The translations under genes and the position numbers were made by a program. Of a DNA stretch of 10,687 nt, positions 1-7,378 are shown piece after piece. Each line of letters begins with the position of its first letter. The first letter of the stretch is position 1. Origin of the DNA: an uncultured bacterium (GTDB lineage Bacteria; Patescibacteriota; Minisyncoccia; Phycocordibacterales; UBA9973); NCBI GenBank assembly GCA_903907175.1, contig CAIVNB010000014.1, forward strand, positions 1-10,687, read 5' to 3'. The notes under the pieces are model-generated. The model was not told where the DNA came from, did no database searches, and saw only the letters and a list, made by a program, of their open reading frames with translations.

Positions 1-854
1 AAAGATTGAACCCAAGAAACTAGAATTCTCTTCTCCTAGTCTTCCTTTTGAAAGATTGATAAGAATAATTTTTCTTCATTCATTAATTTACTGATGTCTA
101 TTTTATTTTGTTTCTGTCCGAAAATATTTCTGAGCAATGGGTCAGATAAAAATTGTCCGAGTTTATTTACAAGTGGGATAATAGCGTCAGTATCGAATTT
201 TTCAGACCAATCAGCAAATTCTATCGCAAAGAATCTTTTAACCATATCGTCTGTAATGTATTCAACAACTTTTTGTCTATAATTTCTGTCTGTGAGCATT
301 GATATCATTCCACGCATTGTTGCATGAGGATAGTCAAGAAGTGCAAGACAGGTGAAGCGAAAAACGTGTTCAAGACGTGGTGTCCAGTTTGCTCCGAATT
401 GCTTTTGAAAAACTTCTATTAAACCTTGAGTCAACTGAAACTTAAATAATGGGTCAACATTGGAAAGTGGATTAAAAGATGCTGGGAAATTAATATCAGT
501 AGGATCAATAATGCATACATCCTCAACTCGTTCTTTTGGTATAAAATCTAAAATCGCCTCCACCACATCTCCGTGTGGATCGATAAGACAAAGCCCATGA
601 TTATATGTAATATCCTGGCGAATAAAAAGCTCTAAGAGTTTTGTTTTACCAACTCCCGATTTACCAATAATATATAAATGTCTTCTGCGGTCCACTCTTT
701 TTATGCCAAAAATAAACTTTTTCTCTTCTAATGCTGCTACATAATTTGTACGTCCAAAAAAAGATGTTTCTTCAGGTTTTACTTTGCCGAAAACCGGTAA
801 TTCTGGTGGCGGTGGAGCATATTTGATTATTTGTACTCGATTTAACTTTGGCAT
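1..854 (-). CDS. TraG/VirD4-like DNA-translocation ATPase, partial at left edge, apparent frameshift
   Basis: This is the N-terminal part of a P-loop ATPase of the type IV coupling protein (VirD4/TraG, HerA-FtsK) class, which moves DNA or protein substrates through a membrane channel. Visible motifs are a Walker A, GKSGVGKT, at residues 64-71, an IDPHGD stretch at 91-96 and a FNPL motif near 128. A proline-rich N-terminus precedes the domain and no membrane segment is seen. The start is ATG at 854-852. The starting frame hits TAG at 38-36 after 272 residues. The family sequence nevertheless continues in the -1 frame to the window edge, reading INLSKGRLGEENSSFLGSIF after NEEK, which matches the usual LVNLSKG...EN..LLG block. 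The shift lies in a run of five T on the plus strand (69-73). Either one base has been lost there, in the genome or by sequencing error, or the frame is changed during expression. The gene continues beyond the left edge. The family call is strong; the real substrate is unknown. Confidence 0.85.
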
Positions 855-865
855 GATATCTTTTT

Positions 866-894
866 ATTTTATCACTTTTTTCACCTTTTTTCAA
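866..894 (-). promoter_or_regulatory. sigma70-type promoter for the TraG-like gene
   Basis: On the minus strand TTGAAA (894-889) is followed by exactly 17 nt and then TAAAAT (871-866), preceded by TG one base upstream (an extended -10). The 41-nt gap between genes holds the whole promoter. Transcription would begin around 859-860, leaving a leader of only about 5 nt before the ATG at 854, so the mRNA would be nearly leaderless. No Shine-Dalgarno motif lies close to the start codon. Confidence 0.6.
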
Positions 895-895
895 T

Positions 896-2641
896 TTAAT
901 AAACTTCTTTTTGATAACATTTTTCGCAATACAAAATCTCTTTTCTGTCTGGTGCATAAGTTGTTTCAAATTCAATATTACATTCTCCCTTATGGTCATG
1001 TTTCTCTTTATTACACATACATTTTCTTTTCCAAAGTTTCATTGGATTTCTATTTTTTAACCTATTTTCATGTCGACATAAAAAACACAGTCGCGGTAGA
1101 GGCACTCCAAGTCTCCTATATAAATTTAATTCACCTTCTGTTATTTTATACGCTCCTCTACAACGACCATCTTTATTTCTATTTGGGCAACCTATAATTT
1201 CATTTAGAATTGAGCCTTGTGTATCTTCTAACTTATCTGGTAAATCAAAAAACTCTATGGTTGTATCATATTTATGAGTTACGCCATTGCGCCAACGATA
1301 ACCCATCTCTTGTGCTTTTTCTTTTGTTAGCGGAAAATAGTCCTGCGCCTGAGTTTCATTATAACAAAAGGTCGAAAGTTCACTTGGAAAAAATTCACCA
1401 TATTTATAAATAAGCCCTCTTTTGTCAATATATGGAATTTTTTCCATTTGTTTTTTTATCTTTGGAATAATTTCTTCGTATTCTTCTTTTGTATATTGTT
1501 TATTCAAAATACAATATTTTTTAGTTCTAAGCCCAATACAACCAAAAAGATTATCACAACCATGACAATTAAAAGAATATTCAATATTATTTGAACCATA
1601 AACCACACTAGTAAACAAGCTCCTAAAATTGCCTACTCCAGTATCAAAAACCTCATAAGTAAGTTCCGCAAAACCTACTCCGGGGCCAGAATCATAAGCG
1701 TCTTTAACACTTTTTGCTGCCCAATGAATATATTTTGAATCCTCTATTACTCCTGAAGCATCAAAACAAACCTTGCAATTTCTTGCTCCATCTAAATTGT
1801 CCCCTGTTGAATTTACTGATTTGATCTGGGTAGAAAAACGATGAATTGATTTTGAGCAAAGTTCTTCAAATTTTTTCTTTAATTCTAAAACAGTTTTATA
1901 ATCAGAAAGATCGATTTTTTTAAAACGCTTATTATATTCTTCCTTTGTAAGTTGTTCATTCCAAATACAATAAGATTCATTTCTAAGATTACTACAACCA
2001 AAACAATTTATACATCCAATGCAATCATATAAAAAATAAGAATCAACACAACCTTTACAGTTAATAGAATATAGTAAGTGGTAACATTCCTTGCAAAGAA
2101 TATCGTCATAACAAAGTTCTGATTTGTGAACAATATAAAGATCCGATGAATCTTTTATTTCTGCAATTCTATTTGAGTAATATGTTCTTTCTATTTGCCA
2201 AGAGCCTGAACACATATAACTGTCTTTGCTTCCTTCAGCTACATTGCAATAATCGCTATCGGTAGCTTTAATGTTTGAAAGACATTGAATAGGAAAACTA
2301 TCTCTTAATTCTTTCCATTGAGTAAAAAAAGGTTTTGAAAAATCATAATCTTTTCCACATGAAAGTGGATTCCATTCATCTCCCCACCAATATTTTCCAT
2401 CATAAACAACCAATTTTTCGTCTGGGTGAATAAAAGATATTAGTGTTTCACCATGTCCCGGAGCATCACATTTTCTTTTAAATAAAGACATTTCATTTCT
2501 CCAACACAATCGCCTGACAGTACGACAATCTGGGCAAAAAGTTGGCGGAGGAACTTTTATCTTTTCATAAAAATTAAAATCTTCGAGTTCTATAATGAAT
2601 TCATCCTTGCAATTTTGGCATATTTTAACCTGATTATTCAT
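896..2641 (-). CDS. Very cysteine-rich zinc-ribbon protein of unknown function, internally duplicated
   Basis: This 581-residue protein has 37 cysteines. I recognise the general type from CPR genomes, where I recall relatives carrying an unhelpful 'CaiB/BaiF' label; nothing here resembles a CoA transferase. The N-terminal module pairs C8-x2-C11 with C36-x2-C39, followed by RRLCWRN and KRKC (58). The C-terminal module has the same plan: C494, then VPLPRLC-x2-C (519/522), then RLKNRN and WKRKC (541). A final C572-x2-C575 lies near the end. In between, two cysteine-rich segments repeat each other: 207-243 and 359-395, each with C-x2-C, FGC, LR..., YCI, TKEEY. No signal peptide or membrane segment is seen, so it is probably cytoplasmic and binds several zinc ions; nucleic-acid or protein binding is a guess. 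ATG at 2641 is preferred because the domain begins just after it; an in-frame GTG at 2677 would add 12 residues. Neither has a well-spaced Shine-Dalgarno. Confidence 0.85.
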   Translation of the reverse strand: MNNQVKICQNCKDEFIIELEDFNFYEKIKVPPPTFCPDCRTVRRLCWRNEMSLFKRKCDAPGHGETLISFIHPDEKLVVYDGKYWWGDEWNPLSCGKDYDFSKPFFTQWKELRDSFPIQCLSNIKATDSDYCNVAEGSKDSYMCSGSWQIERTYYSNRIAEIKDSSDLYIVHKSELCYDDILCKECYHLLYSINCKGCVDSYFLYDCIGCINCFGCSNLRNESYCIWNEQLTKEEYNKRFKKIDLSDYKTVLELKKKFEELCSKSIHRFSTQIKSVNSTGDNLDGARNCKVCFDASGVIEDSKYIHWAAKSVKDAYDSGPGVGFAELTYEVFDTGVGNFRSLFTSVVYGSNNIEYSFNCHGCDNLFGCIGLRTKKYCILNKQYTKEEYEEIIPKIKKQMEKIPYIDKRGLIYKYGEFFPSELSTFCYNETQAQDYFPLTKEKAQEMGYRWRNGVTHKYDTTIEFFDLPDKLEDTQGSILNEIIGCPNRNKDGRCRGAYKITEGELNLYRRLGVPLPRLCFLCRHENRLKNRNPMKLWKRKCMCNKEKHDHKGECNIEFETTYAPDRKEILYCEKCYQKEVY

Positions 2642-2697
2642 ATCTATAATAATGTTTTTTAAAATCCCCAAAGACACCCCTAAAAAAGGACCTAAAC

Positions 2698-2726
2698 ATT
2701 ATACCACATAAAAATTTAATTTTAAA
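2698..2726 (-). promoter_or_regulatory. Extended -10 promoter for the cysteine-rich gene
   Basis: The minus strand carries TGG-TATAAT, a perfect -10 with the TGn extension (TATAAT at 2703-2698), and a weak TTTAAA -35 (2726-2721) at 17 nt spacing. The -35 overlaps the stop codon of murJ. The predicted start near 2690 gives a leader of about 50 nt to the ATG at 2641, or about 13 nt to the GTG at 2677. It implies that the cysteine-rich gene is not simply the last gene of the leuS-murJ operon. Confidence 0.6.
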
Positions 2727-4401
2727 GCTCTTCTTGAGATGGAACAATTACTTTCACTTTCCAGAACTTTGTTTTAAATACTCCTATAAGATCTTTTAAT
2801 TCTTCATTTTTAAATAGATATAATACTATAATTCCAGCAAATATTCCCAAGATACCTGAAATAAAACCTTGTAAGAATATACCCAAAAAAGTTGTCGTAC
2901 CAAAAATTGGTGAGAAAATATTTAAACCTATATAAGCCACAGTTCCTATGAAAAATGACGCACCAAGACTTTGGAAAAAAGCTTTGAAGATAAATTGTTC
3001 TTTTTGCATAAAATCTTTTTTTACAAAATACCACAATAAACCAAGATTTATTATCGTACCTAAGGAATAAGCGAGTGGAAGCATCAAGATATCGGTACCT
3101 TCTATGTTTGAAACTTTAAATAGTGATTCAATAAAATATTTGAAAAAGGGGAAATTTTTAAAAATATATAAAAAGAAAAAAGAAAATAAAACAATAGAAA
3201 AAGAAGAAATAAAATTGATAAGCAAGGGTTTACGAGTATTCCCTCCTGCATAATACGCACGAGCAAAAAGCGCAATTAAACCTTGTGCCATAATAGAAAT
3301 TGAAAATACAGCGAGTGAAGCTGCTACGAGTCTAGTATTATCCCAAGAAAAAGAACCAGAACCCAAAATTACACGAACAATTTGAGCACGAAGCACAATA
3401 AAAAGAAAAGTGATAGGCAAAGACCAAAAGATTATTTGGCGAGCCGCTCCCTTTAAGTGATTTTTAAATTCATCTATTTTGCCAGAAGAAAAAGATTTTA
3501 CTAAAGTTGGAAAAGCTGCTACTGCATATGATATACCAATAATATTCAGTGGAACTGATTGTAAATTAAATGAAAAATTAAAAACTGATATAGACCCGCT
3601 TTTTAAAAATGAAGCGAAAGCAATAATTGCAATAAGTGCAAGACTGTTAAAAGAAAGACCTAATGTTCTAGGTAGGGATATAATTACAACATTTTTTATG
3701 TCTTTAAAATTAATTGAAAAAGAGAATTTTGGTTTAAATCCACAAAAATATGAAGAAATAGCTTGAATCAAAAAGTGCATGAAGGCTCCTAATATGACTC
3801 CAAAAGCCATACCTTTTATACCAAAAATAGGGTAAAGAAATACAATACCAAAAATAATACTTACATTGTAAAAAACAGGGCTTAATGAATATATGAAAAA
3901 TTTTCGAAAAACTTGAGTAATTGTACCAAAAAGATTAGAAAGCCCCATTAAAATAGGAGAGAGAAGCATTATGCGAGATAGCATTATAACTTTGCCCTGC
4001 ATTATAGGTGCAAATCCTGGAGCTATAAAGTGAACGAGGTAAGGCATTAAGAAAAAAACAATTATTGAAACAAAAGTCATAGAAACAAAAAATACTGAAA
4101 AAACATCATTTAAGAATTTTTTTGCCTCAGGAGTCACATTCTCCCCTTTCATTTTTGCAGTGATAAAAGGAATAAGCACTGTAATTGAAGCAAGAGATGC
4201 TATGGAAATAAAAATAAGGTCAGGGATACGAAAAGCTGCATAATACGCATCAAGTTCTGCCCCCGGACCTACGAAATGTGCAATAAAACGGTCTCGAAAA
4301 AGGGCCAAAATCTGAGATAGTAGCGTAAGAGAACCAAGAAGAATTGCAGCTTGGTTTATGTTTGTGTATTCTTTATTAAAAATTTTAAAAATTTTCTCCA
4401 T
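2722..4401 (-). CDS. murJ: MurJ/MviN-family lipid II flippase
   Basis: This 559-residue polytopic membrane protein of the MOP superfamily should flip undecaprenyl-linked peptidoglycan precursor (lipid II) across the inner membrane. Hydrophobic segments run along nearly the whole length, consistent with the 14 helices of the family. The family signature is at the N-terminus: LSQILALFRD (28-37), then GPGAELDAYYAAFRIPDLIF (45-64). Aligned by eye with E. coli MurJ, R24 and D39 correspond to R36 and D51 here, but R18 becomes Q30 and R52 becomes F64. The family call is firm, while lipid II specificity is less certain. The protein is somewhat longer than E. coli MurJ (511 residues) and ends in a charged tail, KVKVIVPSQEEL. 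The ATG overlaps the leuS stop by one base (TAATG), so translation is probably coupled to leuS. No clear Shine-Dalgarno precedes it, which fits coupling. Confidence 0.93.
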   Translation of the reverse strand: MEKIFKIFNKEYTNINQAAILLGSLTLLSQILALFRDRFIAHFVGPGAELDAYYAAFRIPDLIFISIASLASITVLIPFITAKMKGENVTPEAKKFLNDVFSVFFVSMTFVSIIVFFLMPYLVHFIAPGFAPIMQGKVIMLSRIMLLSPILMGLSNLFGTITQVFRKFFIYSLSPVFYNVSIIFGIVFLYPIFGIKGMAFGVILGAFMHFLIQAISSYFCGFKPKFSFSINFKDIKNVVIISLPRTLGLSFNSLALIAIIAFASFLKSGSISVFNFSFNLQSVPLNIIGISYAVAAFPTLVKSFSSGKIDEFKNHLKGAARQIIFWSLPITFLFIVLRAQIVRVILGSGSFSWDNTRLVAASLAVFSISIMAQGLIALFARAYYAGGNTRKPLLINFISSFSIVLFSFFFLYIFKNFPFFKYFIESLFKVSNIEGTDILMLPLAYSLGTIINLGLLWYFVKKDFMQKEQFIFKAFFQSLGASFFIGTVAYIGLNIFSPIFGTTTFLGIFLQGFISGILGIFAGIIVLYLFKNEELKDLIGVFKTKFWKVKVIVPSQEEL

Positions 4402-7310
4402 TAAACAACAATATTAACTAGCCTATTTTTTACATAAATAATTTTCTTTATTTCTTTGTCCCCAATGAACTTCAAAACACTTATGTCATTTTTTGCAAGA
4501 TTTTTTACTTTTTCATCATCTACATCTACTTCTATCATCATCTCTGCACGAACTTTGCCATTAACTTGCACTACTATTTTTATTTCTTCATCTTTTATCA
4601 ACTTTTCATCATATTTTGGCCACTCTGAAATATTTATATCTTTCTTCTCCTTGAGTGAACTCCAAATATCTTGTGTTACGTGTGGAGCAAAGGGAGCTAA
4701 AATCTTTAAGAATTTTTTAAAATCATTCACATCAACATTATTTGATTTTTCCATTTCTGTTGCTAATATCATCATCGCCGAAATTGCTGTATTAAAACGC
4801 ATTGCCTCAATATCTTCTGAAACTTTTTTAATAGTCTTATTCAAAAGTTTTGGAATAGAAGAATTCGCAGCGGTGTGGGTCCCGCCCAGTACTCCGGGAA
4901 GGGTTACACCGAAAGAATTTTTCTGTTTCAAAACTTTCTCCCCTATTCTCCAAACTTTTTCGATAAATCTTCTTGCCCCAATAATACTATCGGTATTCCA
5001 AACAGCAGCTTCTTCAAATGGACCTATAAACATTTCATACACACGTAAAGTATCTGCACCATATATTTTCACAATTTCATCAGGATTCACAACATTGCCA
5101 AGAGACTTAGACATCTTTACTCCCCCTTCGCCCAATATCATGCCATGACTCGTACGCTTTTTATATGGCTCAACAGTTGGCACTAATTTCAAATCATACA
5201 AAAACTTATGCCAAAAACGAGAATATAAAAGATGCAATGTCGTATGTTCCATGCCTCCATTGTACCAATCAACTCCACCGCCTTGTGCTTTGTTCCCAAG
5301 CCAATACTTAAGATTCGCCTTAGATGCAAATTCTTTTTTGTTTTTTACGTCTGTATATCGTAAATAATACCATGAGCTTCCTGCCCAGTTTGGCATTGTG
5401 TCTGTTTCCCTTTTTGCCTTACCACCACACTTTGGACATTTTATATTTACCCATTTCGAAATTCCAGCAAGTGGGCTTTCCCCAGTATCGGTCGGTTTAT
5501 AACTTTTTACTTCTGGCAATTTAACTGGAAGATTTTTATCAGGAACCGGTACAAGTCCACATTTTTCACAATTTATAACAGGGATAGGCTCACCCCAATA
5601 CCTTTGTCTGGAAAAAACCCAGTCTCGTAACTTAAATTTAGTAACAATTTTTCCGCCAACAAATTCAGTAATCTCTTTACGAGTTTCTCCTGATTCAAGA
5701 TCGTCAAATTTAAGAGAATTATGTAATAATCCATCGCCTGTATAAATATAATTAGGATTATTTATAAAGTTATGAGTAAACTGTCCCTCTATAACTGTAA
5801 AAAAAGTTTTTATCTCATCTTTCGTTTTCCATACAACTTCATGTAAAGCAGATTCTTTATCACTAATAGTGTCTTGTTCTTCATCGATTAACTCAAAAAA
5901 GAAATATTGAAATCTTGCCCATCTATTTTCTTTTTTTACACGATGGTAAAACTGACTATGTAAAGCAAATTTTGGATCTTTTACTAATTTTACATTTTTA
6001 TATCCGGTTTCTTCATATATTTCTCTTAATGCAGTTTCTATTGGATCTTCACCCTTCTCAACTCCACCAGTCACCAACCCATGCATATGATAATTTTTCC
6101 AACTTGTGCATAAATATTTGTCAGTTTTTGGATTCCTAACAATTGCACAGATCGCATTTCTTTTTATAAAAGGCAAATTTTCTCTCACTGCTCCATCCCC
6201 TTCTGTTTGTATAAAAATTGGTTCAACAACTCTTTTTATTGGCAAATTATATTTCTTTGAAAATAGAAAGTCTCTTTCGTCGTGTGCAGGAACTGCCATC
6301 ACTGCCCCTGTGCCGTAATGAGGCAATACATAATCTGCAATCCATACAGGAACGCCCTCGTCGTTTGCAGGATTAATAGCCAATACCCCCTTCAATTCAA
6401 CGCCGGTCTTTTCTTTATTTTCTGCCCGTTCTAGATCTGATTTATTTTTTACAGTATTAATATACTTTTCAACCTCACTCCAATTTGAAATTTGTGATTT
6501 TAATTTTTGAACCAATTCATGCTCTGGTGCAAGTACAACATAAGTAACACCAAAAAGTGTATCTGCTCTTGTCGTGAACACTTTAATTTTTTCATTAAAG
6601 TTTTTTACCTTGAATTCAATTTCAGAACCTTCTGATTTCCCTATCCAATTTCTTTGCGAAAGCTTTACTCGTTCTGGATAATCTACTAAATCTAAATCCT
6701 TATCGAGCCTATCAGCGTACTTTGTAATTGCAAGCATCCATTGCTCTTTTTCTTTTTTGATAGTTTCAGCCCCACAGCGCTCACATTTACCATCTACAAC
6801 TTCTTCGTTTGCAAGACCAATTTTATCTTTTGGACACCAATTTATCTCACTTTTTGCCTTATATGCCAAACCCTTTTTAAAAAACTGCAAAAATATCCAT
6901 TGGGTCCATTTGTAATAGCTTGGATCAGTAGTATTTATTTCTCGCGACCAATCAAAAGAAACACCAAGAGATTTTGTCTGCCTGCGAAAAGTATCTGTAT
7001 TTTTTTTAGTTACAATTTTTGGTTGAATCCCTGTTTTTATAGCATAGTTTTCTGTAGGCAATCCAAACGCATCCCACCCCATAGGATAAAGAACGTTGTA
7101 ACCTTCCATTCTTTTCTTTCTGGAAATGATATCCATGCCTATATATGGTCTTGGATGACCTACATGAAGCCCGTCTCCAGATGGATAAGGAAATTCAATA
7201 AGACCATAAAATTTTGACTTTTTGGATTTTGAAGATGCAAAATAAATTTTATTCTTTTCCCATTCACTTTGCCATTTTTTTTCTATTGTTTTGTGATTAT
7301 ATTCTTTCAT
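4401..7310 (-). CDS. leuS: Leucyl-tRNA synthetase with Nudix domain inserted in the editing domain
   Basis: This class I aminoacyl-tRNA synthetase attaches leucine to tRNA-Leu in the cytoplasm. It has 969 residues against about 860 in E. coli. Landmarks in order: the HIGH-type motif HVGH (49-52); a zinc knuckle, CPKD...CERC (159-179); the editing-domain threonine-rich motif TTRADTLFG (247-255, with Ala where E. coli has Pro250); GTGAVMAVPAHDERDF (333-348), whose Asp344 matches the editing aspartate; a Nudix domain (about 383-515); the return to editing fold at YTGDGLLHNS (523-532); a second zinc pair, CEKC/CPKC (581-628); KMSKS (732-736); the anticodon-binding helical domain; and the C-terminal QVNGKVR domain (915-921). 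All synthetic and editing signatures are present, so the enzyme looks active. Two insertions explain the extra length: the Nudix domain and an 18-residue palindrome-encoded segment (800-817). The ATG at 7310 has a good AAGGA site. The gene overlaps murJ by one base, with DUF5671 upstream. Confidence 0.97.
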   Translation of the reverse strand: MKEYNHKTIEKKWQSEWEKNKIYFASSKSKKSKFYGLIEFPYPSGDGLHVGHPRPYIGMDIISRKKRMEGYNVLYPMGWDAFGLPTENYAIKTGIQPKIVTKKNTDTFRRQTKSLGVSFDWSREINTTDPSYYKWTQWIFLQFFKKGLAYKAKSEINWCPKDKIGLANEEVVDGKCERCGAETIKKEKEQWMLAITKYADRLDKDLDLVDYPERVKLSQRNWIGKSEGSEIEFKVKNFNEKIKVFTTRADTLFGVTYVVLAPEHELVQKLKSQISNWSEVEKYINTVKNKSDLERAENKEKTGVELKGVLAINPANDEGVPVWIADYVLPHYGTGAVMAVPAHDERDFLFSKKYNLPIKRVVEPIFIQTEGDGAVRENLPFIKRNAICAIVRNPKTDKYLCTSWKNYHMHGLVTGGVEKGEDPIETALREIYEETGYKNVKLVKDPKFALHSQFYHRVKKENRWARFQYFFFELIDEEQDTISDKESALHEVVWKTKDEIKTFFTVIEGQFTHNFINNPNYIYTGDGLLHNSLKFDDLESGETRKEITEFVGGKIVTKFKLRDWVFSRQRYWGEPIPVINCEKCGLVPVPDKNLPVKLPEVKSYKPTDTGESPLAGISKWVNIKCPKCGGKAKRETDTMPNWAGSSWYYLRYTDVKNKKEFASKANLKYWLGNKAQGGGVDWYNGGMEHTTLHLLYSRFWHKFLYDLKLVPTVEPYKKRTSHGMILGEGGVKMSKSLGNVVNPDEIVKIYGADTLRVYEMFIGPFEEAAVWNTDSIIGARRFIEKVWRIGEKVLKQKNSFGVTLPGVLGGTHTAANSSIPKLLNKTIKKVSEDIEAMRFNTAISAMMILATEMEKSNNVDVNDFKKFLKILAPFAPHVTQDIWSSLKEKKDINISEWPKYDEKLIKDEEIKIVVQVNGKVRAEMMIEVDVDDEKVKNLAKNDISVLKFIGDKEIKKIIYVKNRLVNIVV
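4859..4919 (-). mobile_element. GC-rich palindromic insertion with 7-bp target duplication inside leuS
   Basis: A G+C-rich block in an AT-rich gene is bounded by the direct repeat AAGAATT at 4859-4865 and 4913-4919. The period is 54 bp, exactly 18 codons. Inside are inverted repeats: CGGTGT (4871-4876) against ACACCG (4906-4911), and TCCCG (4880-4884) against CGGGA (4895-4899), around a central AGTACT (4888-4893). Removing one copy of the direct repeat plus the core restores a smooth leuS reading frame, KQKNS-SIPKLLNK, so the segment FGVTLPGVLGGTHTAANS (residues 800-817) is extra. I infer a small non-autonomous palindromic element (REP- or MITE-like) that inserted in frame. GGTGTAACCC-type palindromes seem familiar to me from CPR genomes, but that is recollection only. 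Confidence 0.7.
5766..6164 (-). other. Nudix hydrolase domain embedded in LeuRS (residues about 383-515)
   Basis: Residues 415-437 (nt 6000-6068) fit the Nudix box G-x5-E-x7-R-E-U-x-E-E-x-G-U without exception: G415, E421, R429-E430, I431, E433-E434, G436, Y437. Preceding strands (NAICAIVRNPKTDKYLCTSW) and following ones (ARFQYFFFEL) fit a whole Nudix fold rather than a chance motif. The insertion sits between VVEP of the editing domain and the YTGDG segment that normally follows directly. All metal-binding glutamates are present, so hydrolase activity is plausible. The substrate is unknown: Ap4A or a nucleoside diphosphate derivative would suit a synthetase but is inference. Confidence 0.9.
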
Positions 7311-7315
7311 ATTTT

Positions 7316-7320
7316 TCCTT
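7316..7320 (-). promoter_or_regulatory. Shine-Dalgarno site of leuS
   Basis: AAGGA on the minus strand lies 5 nt before the leuS ATG at 7310. It is the clearest ribosome-binding site in the window and decides this start over the out-of-frame ATG at 7368. Confidence 0.7.
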
Positions 7321-7350
7321 GCCCGTCCGAGGCTTTAGCGGAGGAGGGTT
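7321..7350 (-). repeat. GC-rich imperfect palindrome in the DUF5671-leuS intergenic region
   Basis: Within 68 nt of otherwise AT-rich spacer lies a compact GC-rich block. Its core on the plus strand is TCC-GAG-GC-TTTA-GC-GGA-GGA. The outer TCC/GGA and inner GC/GC pair, the loop is TTTA, and the GAG/GGA internal loop could form tandem G-A pairs; GCCCG and GAGGG flank it. No second copy occurs in this window. The motif resembles short intergenic repeats (GCTTTAGC-centred) that I recall in CPR genomes, unverified. It ends just next to the leuS Shine-Dalgarno, so a folded form could affect leuS translation. It lacks a U-tract, so it is not a standard terminator. Confidence 0.5.
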
Positions 7351-7378
7351 ATGATCGTAATTTTTCATCCTATATTTT

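Noticed and set aside
784..1197. Plus-strand ORF spanning the TraG-like gene start and the end of the cysteine-rich gene
   Set aside because: It is antisense to two supported genes and covers a strong minus-strand promoter; the Phe/Tyr-rich product is typical of a shadow frame.
896..2641. CaiB/BaiF CoA-transferase label for the cysteine-rich protein
   Set aside because: I recall this label on relatives, but no CoA-transferase motif is visible; the sequence is zinc-ribbon-like throughout.
3479..3766. Plus-strand ORF of 95 codons opposite murJ
   Set aside because: It looks fairly protein-like, but it is the complement of conserved murJ membrane segments, with no ribosome-binding site or promoter seen.
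4456..5148. Plus-strand ORF of 230 codons opposite leuS
   Set aside because: It is antisense to the conserved 3' part of leuS, has a low-complexity Ser/Phe/Ile composition and no recognisable domain or promoter.
7311..7378. T-box or leader-peptide attenuator for leuS
   Set aside because: The spacer is too short for a T-box, no T-box sequence is seen, and the upstream short frame has a single leucine codon and no terminator follows.
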